From NCBI RefSeq assembly GCF_018617385.1, contig NZ_JACSKA010000003.1:1-64000 (forward strand): a stretch of 64,000 nt of DNA, in the 5' to 3' direction. Shown one piece after another: positions 58,531 to 64,000 of this stretch. The position numbers and the translations under genes were made by a program. The notes beneath the pieces are model-generated. The model was not told the origin of the DNA. It saw nothing but the letters and a program-made list of their open reading frames with translations, and ran no database searches. The DNA comes from Exiguobacterium sp018617385. Its GTDB lineage: Bacteria; Bacillota; Bacilli; Exiguobacteriales; Exiguobacteriaceae. The stretch's first letter is position 1. Each line of letters opens with the position of its first letter.

Positions 58531-59610
58531 TTATCGCGCGAGCATTCGTTCAAGTGCACGTTTCGAGAACTCTGTCGTCTCATGATCGACGCGAATGATG
58601 TTCACAGGGTCCGTCTCGAGCGACTCGAGCGCCCACAGTAGATGTGGCAAGTCGATTCGATTCATCGTGAGGCACGGACACATGAACGGGTTCAATGAAA
58701 CGATATCGAGGTGCGGGTACGTCGCCGCCAGACGGTTGACGAGGTTCATCTCCGTTCCGACCGCCCACTTCGTCCCCGGTGCGCTCGCGTCAATCTTGTC
58801 GATGATATACGATGTCGATCCCGCCTCGTCCGCAGCCTGGACGACGTCAAATGTACATTCCGGATGGACGATGATGCGACGATCCGGCTCACGCTCACGG
58901 AACGCCTGAATTTGTGATACCGTGAACTTCTCATGGACAGAACAGTGTCCCTTCCATAAGATGACTTTCACTTGCTCGTCATCTCCCTCCGCGACCAATT
59001 CTTCACGGAGCGGATCCCAAACAGCCATCGCCTCAAGTGGGATGCCGAGATCATACGCCGTGTTCCGCCCGAGATGTTGATCGGGAAGGAACAAGATGCG
59101 TTCACCTGCCTCAAGCGCCCACTGGACGATTTCATGGGCGTTCGACGATGTGACGGTCGCCCCGCCGTGACGCCCAACGAACGCTTTGATGGCCGCTGTT
59201 GAATTGACGTATGTAATCGGGATGATGTCCTCTCCAAATCGTTCCGTCAGTTCTTCCCAAGCGATCTCCGTCTGATCGATATCAGCCATGTCTGCCATCG
59301 AACAGCCGGCACGCATATCAGGTAAGACGACAATCTGGTCGTCCCGCGTCAACATGTCCGCCGTCTCTGCCATGAAGTGGACGCCACAAAAGACGATGAA
59401 TTCGGCTTCGCTCATCTGTTCTGCGAGTCGTGCGAGCTGGAGCGAATCTCCTGTCGCGTCCGCGAATTGAACGACCTCGTCTTTTTGATAATGATGGGCC
59501 GGTAAAAAGAGACGTGTCCCGAGTCGGTCTTTGACCGCCTGAATCCGAGTCTCCATCTCCTCCACCGACAAGTTAGCGTACGTCGGCGGAAGTGTTCCGA
59601 GTAGTTGCAT
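58531..59610 (-). CDS. nadA: Quinolinate synthase
   Basis: 4Fe-4S enzyme that condenses iminoaspartate with dihydroxyacetone phosphate to quinolinate in NAD synthesis. The 359 residues carry the cluster cysteines in MRAGCSMADM (near 105), HPECTFDVV and FMCPCLTM near the C terminus. The repeated phosphate-binding segments are HHYQKDEVVQFADATGDSLQLAR and TSSNAHEIVQW. GGAGG lies 8 nt before the ATG. The start overlaps nadC by 38 nt. The cluster is likely supplied through the desulfurase encoded at 61922. Confidence 0.96.
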   Translation of the reverse strand: MQLLGTLPPTYANLSVEEMETRIQAVKDRLGTRLFLPAHHYQKDEVVQFADATGDSLQLARLAEQMSEAEFIVFCGVHFMAETADMLTRDDQIVVLPDMRAGCSMADMADIDQTEIAWEELTERFGEDIIPITYVNSTAAIKAFVGRHGGATVTSSNAHEIVQWALEAGERILFLPDQHLGRNTAYDLGIPLEAMAVWDPLREELVAEGDDEQVKVILWKGHCSVHEKFTVSQIQAFREREPDRRIIVHPECTFDVVQAADEAGSTSYIIDKIDASAPGTKWAVGTEMNLVNRLAATYPHLDIVSLNPFMCPCLTMNRIDLPHLLWALESLETDPVNIIRVDHETTEFSKRALERMLAR

Positions 59611-60442
59611 CTTTTATTCCTCCTTGTAAATTCAAACTGCAATCGAACGCCCGTACCGAATGAGTCAATTGCCCGAGCGAGATGACATCGATGCGAATGC
59701 CTCGATAATCGTCAATCGTGTCGAGCGTGATGCCACCAGACACTTCAATTTTGATGTGCGTCGGTATATGACGGACCCATTCTCTCAATTCATCTGGCGT
59801 CCGATTATCAAGCATCACGATGTCCGGATCGGCTTGAACCGCCTCCATCAGTTGTTCGAACGACTCGACCTCGACTTCAATCGGGGTCGTATGGCCGACA
59901 CGTTCTCGTGCGACTTGAATTGCGTTCGTCACGCCACCAAGTGCGACGATATGATTGTCTTTGATCATGACGGCGTCATCGAGTCTTAGACGATGATTGT
60001 ATCCCCCGCCCACACGTACGGCGTACTTTTCAATCATCCGCAGTCCCGGGGTCGTCTTGCGTGTATCGGTCACGTGAATCGAGTCATCATGTAACGCGTC
60101 TACGCACTGTCGTGTCATCGTCGCAATCCCACTCGTATGTTGGATGACATTCAACAGCACGCGCTCAGTCTCTAAAATCGCGCGCGTCTTCCCTCTCAAG
60201 ACGATGAGCTCGTCTCCAGGGGTCACCGCTCTCCCGTCTTCTTGGCAAGAGACCAATTCAAGCCGCTGCATGGTTGCCAACTCTTCTACGATCGGCTTCC
60301 CACAGAAAACGCCCTGTTCTTTGGCGACAATCGTTGCGACCGACTCGTCCTGTCCATCAATCAGCGCACTCGATAGGTCCCCATACCCGATATCTTCAAT
60401 CAAGAACTGACGTAGCTGTTCGCGTAGGTATATCGTATTCAT
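59573..60442 (-). CDS. nadC: Nicotinate-nucleotide pyrophosphorylase (carboxylating)
   Basis: Converts quinolinate and PRPP to nicotinate mononucleotide. The start is ATG 60442 (289 residues), 7 nt after GGAG and inside the end of nadB (47-nt overlap); an ATG one codon earlier is possible. Landmarks: LIEDIGYGDLSSALI, NVIQHTSGIATMTR, TRKTTPGLRMIEKYAVRVGGGYNHRLRLDDAVMIKDNH and IEVEVESFEQ. It overlaps nadA by 38 nt, so nadB-nadC-nadA are packed and probably coupled. Confidence 0.96.
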   Translation of the reverse strand: MNTIYLREQLRQFLIEDIGYGDLSSALIDGQDESVATIVAKEQGVFCGKPIVEELATMQRLELVSCQEDGRAVTPGDELIVLRGKTRAILETERVLLNVIQHTSGIATMTRQCVDALHDDSIHVTDTRKTTPGLRMIEKYAVRVGGGYNHRLRLDDAVMIKDNHIVALGGVTNAIQVARERVGHTTPIEVEVESFEQLMEAVQADPDIVMLDNRTPDELREWVRHIPTHIKIEVSGGITLDTIDDYRGIRIDVISLGQLTHSVRAFDCSLNLQGGIKDATTRNTSADVR

Positions 60443-61829
60443 CATTCCGCTCCATTTCGAGGATGCTTTGCGCGAGAAGACGCGCCGCATCGAGTTGTAA
60501 AGTTTGTTCACTTAATTGTCTTGTCACGTGTTTCGTCATGGTCAACGTTTGGGTATTTTGTAAGAAACCTTTCAATTCATCAAGACTTGGTGAAATCGTC
60601 AACCATCTTCCAATTTGAGCACGTAACGCTTGAAATGCCACAGGTGAGATGTCGTACACCAACGTCTCCTTCGTCGCCGTGGTCGTCTGATTCAATCGCA
60701 CCGCCCGCGCGACTCGTTTTCCAAACACCCAACATTCCAAAAGTGAGTTCGAGGCCAAACGATTCATCCCATGTATGCCCGCATCCGCCACTTCACCGAC
60801 GGCATATAATCCGTCAACGTCTGTCCGGCCCATGTCGTCCACTTCGATTCCACCCATATGAAAATGGAGGCCTGGACGTACCGGAATGCGGCGAGGATCG
60901 ATCTGGAGTTTGTCACATGTCAACGCAAGTTTTGGAAACCGTTCACGAAGCCGTGTAACGTTTGTCGTATCGAGATACACCGTTCCCATTCGTTCCGTCA
61001 GTACCCGCGCCACGTCATCACGAGGAGCGAGACTCCCGAGCGGATGATGCGCCATCACGTGATTCCCTTCGTCATCAACGAGCGTCGCTCCGGCTCCCCG
61101 GAGTGCCTCCGTCACGAGATGAGGCGTTTCGGTCGCCAGTAAGGTGGGATGAAATTGGATCCGCTGCAAATGTGTCAGCTTGGCCCCACATCGATTTGCC
61201 AGAACGAGACCATCACCGGTCACGGTACGCGCGTTTGAAGTCCAATCGATCAGCCCACCGATGCCACCTGTCGCCAATACGACAGCGCCGGCTTCAATTC
61301 GAATGGGCACTTCATCCCGAAACGCCATCGCGCCGACGACTTTGCCGTCTCTCATGATGAGATCGTGCACGAGCACCCGTTCCAATACGTTCACGTTATC
61401 GGGTAACGACTGACGCAATTGCCTCATGACATGACGTCCCGTCTCGTCGCCACCGACATGAAAGATTCGATTCAATCGATGCGCGCCTTCACGTCCGAGG
61501 GCATAGCCGCCCTCTTCACGGTCGAACCGGACACCGAATCGTTCCATTTCTTCAATCGCTTGACGACCTTCTTCTACGAGAATGTCGACGCGCTCAGCGC
61601 ACGATGTGTTTTTAGAGGCGAGCATCGTGTCTTCTTTATGGGCCGTACTCGATTTCTCAAGATACGCGCTCGCAATCCCGCCTTGTGCCAAATCGGAGTT
61701 GCTCTCTGTCATCTCACCTTTTGAGACGAGAAGAACGGAGAATGTTGTTGGTAGATGCAAAGCCGTTGCGACGGCGGCAAGTCCCGTTCCGATAATCAAA
61801 ATGTCAGTTTTCTCTATGTGTAAAGACAC
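60396..61829 (-). CDS. nadB: L-aspartate oxidase
   Basis: FAD enzyme that oxidises aspartate to iminoaspartate, the first step to NAD. In 477 residues: FAD motif ILIIGTGLAAVATALHLP (about 10-27), SNSDLAQGGIAS, GREGAHRLNRIFHVGGDETGRHVM, VLATGGIGGLIDWTSNARTVTGDGLVLANRCGA and HFHMGGIEVDDMGRTDVDGLYAVGEVADAGIHGMNRLASNSLLE. The start is GTG 61829 with AGGTGATG upstream. First of nadBCA, divergent from nifS-niaR. Confidence 0.96.
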   Translation of the reverse strand: MSLHIEKTDILIIGTGLAAVATALHLPTTFSVLLVSKGEMTESNSDLAQGGIASAYLEKSSTAHKEDTMLASKNTSCAERVDILVEEGRQAIEEMERFGVRFDREEGGYALGREGAHRLNRIFHVGGDETGRHVMRQLRQSLPDNVNVLERVLVHDLIMRDGKVVGAMAFRDEVPIRIEAGAVVLATGGIGGLIDWTSNARTVTGDGLVLANRCGAKLTHLQRIQFHPTLLATETPHLVTEALRGAGATLVDDEGNHVMAHHPLGSLAPRDDVARVLTERMGTVYLDTTNVTRLRERFPKLALTCDKLQIDPRRIPVRPGLHFHMGGIEVDDMGRTDVDGLYAVGEVADAGIHGMNRLASNSLLECWVFGKRVARAVRLNQTTTATKETLVYDISPVAFQALRAQIGRWLTISPSLDELKGFLQNTQTLTMTKHVTRQLSEQTLQLDAARLLAQSILEMERNDEYDIPTRTATSVLD

Positions 61830-61859
61830 TTGTACATCACCTGTTTTTCATATGTAATG

Positions 61860-61888
61860 TTGACTTGTAAACTAGTTTCGCATAATTT
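61860..61888 (+). promoter_or_regulatory. Promoter of nifS-niaR
   Basis: TTGACT, 17 nt, TAATTT, 33 nt before the ATG. ACTTGTA occurs at 61863-61869, over the -35, and again at 61828-61834 by the nadB start: a candidate NiaR site pair. Confidence 0.6.
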
Positions 61889-61921
61889 TGTGTAGAAGAC
61901 AACATGAGAAAAGGGGAGTCC

Positions 61922-63055
61922 ATGATGAACCGCTACTTCGACTACGCCGCTACACACCCGATGACGCATGCAGCATTAGACCATTACGTGGCGATGGCCA
62001 AAAACGTTTATGGGAACCCATCATCACTCCATACCCAAGGTTATATGGCAGAAGATTATTTGACAGAGGCACGGCGCTTGATCAAACAGGCGCTCGGTCT
62101 TGATATGTTACGAGGAAAATTATTATTCACCGGGAGTGGATCGGAGAGCAATTACATCGCCCTGACAAGCTTGCGTAAACGGATGAAGGGCAAAGAGGTG
62201 ATCACGTCTTGGCATGAACATGATTCCGTCGCCCTCTTACTTGAAGAATGGGAACGGGAAGGGATAATCGTTCATCGGTTGAAACTGAAGGATGGAAAGT
62301 TTGATTTGGATGCGTTCACCCACCTACTCGAACGTGACATCGGGCTCGTCACGCTCCAGCACGTCAATTCCGACACGGGTTGGGTGTTACCGCTCCATCA
62401 CATCCAATGCCTCTTGAAATATAAGAAAATCCTCTTCCATGTGGACGGGGTCCAGGCACTCGGGAAAATCCCGATTTCTGTCGAAGGCATCGATGCCTAT
62501 TCGTTCAGTGCCCACAAAGTGGGTGGACCGAAAGGAGTCGGCGCCCTCTATATGGAACGTTTGATTCCTCCCCCATACTATCCGGGACATCATCAATACG
62601 GGATTCGACCCGGAACGATTGACGTTCCTGGAATCAGTGCCTTTGCCAAAGCACTCGGAGAACGTCAGGAACAATTGACACGTTTTCAGAGAAATTTCAT
62701 GGCGTTTCGTGCTATCTTGAAAGAGAAGACGTCAGCGCATGTCCATTGGCTCGAGTTCGACGAACAAAGTCCCGCCATTTTCTCCTTCGTCTCCCATCAA
62801 CGCGACGGACAATGGTGGATGACCGAGCTCGACGACCTCGGGTTCCAAGTATCAGCTGGGTCGGCATGTCGAGCAGGCCAAAATGGACCGAACCGCATGC
62901 TCGAGGCACTCGGATATGAGACGAGCGCCTGTCATGGACTCGTCCGCATTTCCTTCGGCGCGCATACGACCGCCGAAGACACATCGGCCCTCGCCGATGC
63001 CATCGTCATTTTAGCAAGGAGAGTCGAACATCATGAACAAACGTTTAGCCGGTGA
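61922..63055 (+). CDS. nifS: Cysteine desulfurase NifS of the NAD locus
   Basis: PLP-dependent desulfurase of 377 residues; in B. subtilis the NifS encoded beside nadBCA supplies sulfur to the NadA Fe-S cluster. Start ATG 61922 follows AAAAGGGGAGTCC; a second ATG comes next. Motifs: YFDYAATHPMTHAALDHY, PLP Lys in FSAHKVGGPKGVGALYM, and active Cys in SAGSACRAGQNGPNRMLEAL. Compared with the mnmA partner at 27151, the Cys loop differs (CRAGQ versus CTAGS). It overlaps niaR by 23 nt. Confidence 0.93.
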   Translation: MMNRYFDYAATHPMTHAALDHYVAMAKNVYGNPSSLHTQGYMAEDYLTEARRLIKQALGLDMLRGKLLFTGSGSESNYIALTSLRKRMKGKEVITSWHEHDSVALLLEEWEREGIIVHRLKLKDGKFDLDAFTHLLERDIGLVTLQHVNSDTGWVLPLHHIQCLLKYKKILFHVDGVQALGKIPISVEGIDAYSFSAHKVGGPKGVGALYMERLIPPPYYPGHHQYGIRPGTIDVPGISAFAKALGERQEQLTRFQRNFMAFRAILKEKTSAHVHWLEFDEQSPAIFSFVSHQRDGQWWMTELDDLGFQVSAGSACRAGQNGPNRMLEALGYETSACHGLVRISFGAHTTAEDTSALADAIVILARRVEHHEQTFSR

Positions 63056-63572
63056 AGAACGCCGTCGCACACTATTACAATTGATTGAATCGAGCAATGA
63101 GCCGATCACAGGATCTGAACTGGCAAGACATGTATCCGTCAGTCGCCAGGTCATCGTCCAAGACCTATCGTTACTAAAAGCGAAAGGTCATCAAATCGTT
63201 GCGACCGCTCGTGGGTACGTCTACTTGCACGGAGACCTCACCCCATCCACCTATTCGAAAAAGGTAGCTTGTCGTCATACGGCAGAAGAGATGGAGGCGG
63301 AGATGAACGCCATCGTCGATGAAGGGGTTACCATCAAAGACGTCATCATCGACCATCCTGTATACGGGTCCATCACGGGACAACTCATGGTGAAGAGTCG
63401 CCGCGACGTCCGTGCCTTCCTCGAACGTGTGAAGACGCATGGGGCTTCCCCACTCTCCCAGTTGACGGGTGGTTTCCATATCCATACGCTCGAATCAGAC
63501 CATAAAGAGGCAATCGATGCTGCGGTGAAAGAGTTAGATCGCCTCGGGATTCTCGTATCCGAATTAGATTGA
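63033..63572 (+). CDS. niaR: Transcriptional repressor NiaR of NAD synthesis genes
   Basis: Nicotinate-responsive repressor (YrxA in B. subtilis). The 179 residues have an N-terminal HTH (TGSELARHVSVSRQVIVQDLSLLKAKGH, residues about 24-51) and the 3H domain named for three conserved His: HTAEEME near 84, HPVYGSITG near 110 and GGFHIHTLESDHKEAID near 145. Gene order nifS-niaR divergent from nadBCA implies autoregulation and control of the operon by niacin level. Confidence 0.93.
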   Translation: MNKRLAGEERRRTLLQLIESSNEPITGSELARHVSVSRQVIVQDLSLLKAKGHQIVATARGYVYLHGDLTPSTYSKKVACRHTAEEMEAEMNAIVDEGVTIKDVIIDHPVYGSITGQLMVKSRRDVRAFLERVKTHGASPLSQLTGGFHIHTLESDHKEAIDAAVKELDRLGILVSELD

Positions 63573-63603
63573 AGAGACGTCACGAATATGTGACATCTCT
63601 TCT
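63572..63603 (+). terminator. Terminator of nifS-niaR
   Basis: 13-bp stem (63572-63584 with 63591-63603, one mismatch) followed by TTTTTCTTTT, directly after the niaR stop. Confidence 0.9.
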
Positions 63604-63679
63604 TTTTCTTTTCAGTCATGTCCGTTATACTGATGGATGGAACATCTTTCCTGAAATCATTTGAAAGGAGGGCTACGTC

Positions 63680-64000
63680 TTGAACGTCCTCGAGCATCTA
63701 CTCGCCGTCTGTGGGGTCTTCAGCATTCCCATCGGTATCTTGGTCCAATTCATCCCGAACGAACTCGTTCTCGCATACGGCGGCTTCCTCGTCGACTCGC
63801 ATGACGCGCCCTTCTTCCTGACGTTCCTACTGGCGTGGGTCTCCTTCACGCTCAGCCAAATCGGTCTATACTGGATCGGTCGATATGGTGGGCGTCCCGT
63901 CGCGCTCAAACTGTATCGTTATTTTCGAATTCGGCAAGACAAGCAACTCCGTGCCGAGCGCTGGTTTGAGAAATACGGGGCATGGATCGTCTGCCTCAGT
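63680..64000 (+). CDS. DedA family membrane protein (partial, runs off the window)
   Basis: Only the first 107 codons are present. The start is TTG 63680, preceded at 6-8 nt by AAAGGAGG. Two membrane segments are visible (VCGVFSIPIGILVQFIPNELVLAYGGFLV and FFLTFLLAWVSFTLSQIGLYWIGRYGG, given by their landmarks FIPNELVLAYGG and QIGLYWIGRYGG). ERWFEKYGAWIVCLS at the cut leads into the usual RFIPG motif of DedA/SNARE-associated proteins, which act in lipid flipping and envelope homeostasis. Confidence 0.85.
   Translation, partial: MNVLEHLLAVCGVFSIPIGILVQFIPNELVLAYGGFLVDSHDAPFFLTFLLAWVSFTLSQIGLYWIGRYGGRPVALKLYRYFRIRQDKQLRAERWFEKYGAWIVCLS

Noticed and set aside
1..64000. CRISPR array, rRNA, tRNA, prophage or insertion sequence
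   Set aside because: No regularly spaced direct repeats, no tRNA-like cloverleaf with CCA end, no transposase or phage gene seen on reading both strands; the only mobile-looking DNA is the short repeat pair at 58.0-58.5 kb.

Overview
The window looks like a chromosomal segment from a mid-GC, low-spore-gene member of the Bacillales, most likely Exiguobacterium. The gene content, AGGAGG-type ribosome binding sites, TTG/GTG starts, T-box leaders and gene order follow Bacillus subtilis closely (fabH-fabF/trpS/opp, then mtnN-greA-udk-trmR-mltG-ruvX-ireB-alaS-recD2-mnmA-cymR-rarA-tcdA-6S RNA, then aspS-hisS-dtd-relA-apt-recJ-secDF, then yajC-tgt-queA-ruvBA, then nad genes). The sporulation genes that sit in these neighbourhoods in B. 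subtilis (spoVB, bofC) are not seen. The genus assignment is inference from synteny and base composition; no search was run.

Layout. 0-11.5 kb: a complete oligopeptide ABC importer (oppABCDF, minus strand), two further oligopeptide-binding protein paralogues without permeases, a small DUF3899 membrane protein, and trpS behind a Trp T-box. 11.5-13.8 kb: fabH-fabF behind a promoter that carries a clear FapR operator. 13.8-21.6 kb: the alaS-ireB-ruvX-DUF1292-mltG-trmR-udk-greA-mtnN series, with alaS behind an Ala T-box. 21.7-30.9 kb: recD2, a membrane protein ending in four 12-residue repeats, a VOC protein, a TPR protein, mnmA plus its cysteine desulfurase, cymR, the divergent rarA with a LexA-like box between them, and tcdA. 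30.95-31.2 kb: 6S RNA with its own promoter. 31.2-38.2 kb: an accessory block that interrupts the conserved order (cryptochrome-DASH photolyase, a 36-residue basic peptide, a YczE-type membrane protein, a zinc-type quinone oxidoreductase, an ABC exporter, a HesB-like protein, and an AT-richer MarR/NAD(P)H oxidoreductase pair). 38.2-49.6 kb: aspS and hisS behind a T-box whose specifier reads GAC overlapping CAC, then dtd, relA, apt, recJ, and separate secD and secF. 49.6-53.8 kb: zupT, a chemoreceptor, and a FAD/NAD(P)-binding protein whose promoter carries a Zur-like box. 53.8-58.0 kb: yajC, tgt, queA, ruvB, ruvA. 58.0-58.5 kb: a repeat-rich spacer. 58.5-63.6 kb: nadB-nadC-nadA divergent from nifS-niaR. 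The right edge cuts a DedA-family gene.

Regulation is unusually legible here. There are three tRNA-sensing T-boxes (Trp, Ala, Asp/His), a FapR site for fatty-acid synthesis, a MarR palindrome filling the spacer of its own promoter, a LexA-like site at cymR/rarA, a Zur-like site, and 6S RNA. The best candidates for something undescribed are the Zur-box FAD enzyme at 52.6 kb, the direct-repeat-flanked inverted element pair around a possible 23-codon gene at 58.0-58.5 kb, and the 12-residue-repeat membrane protein at 23.9 kb. No CRISPR array, rRNA, tRNA, prophage or transposase gene was seen.
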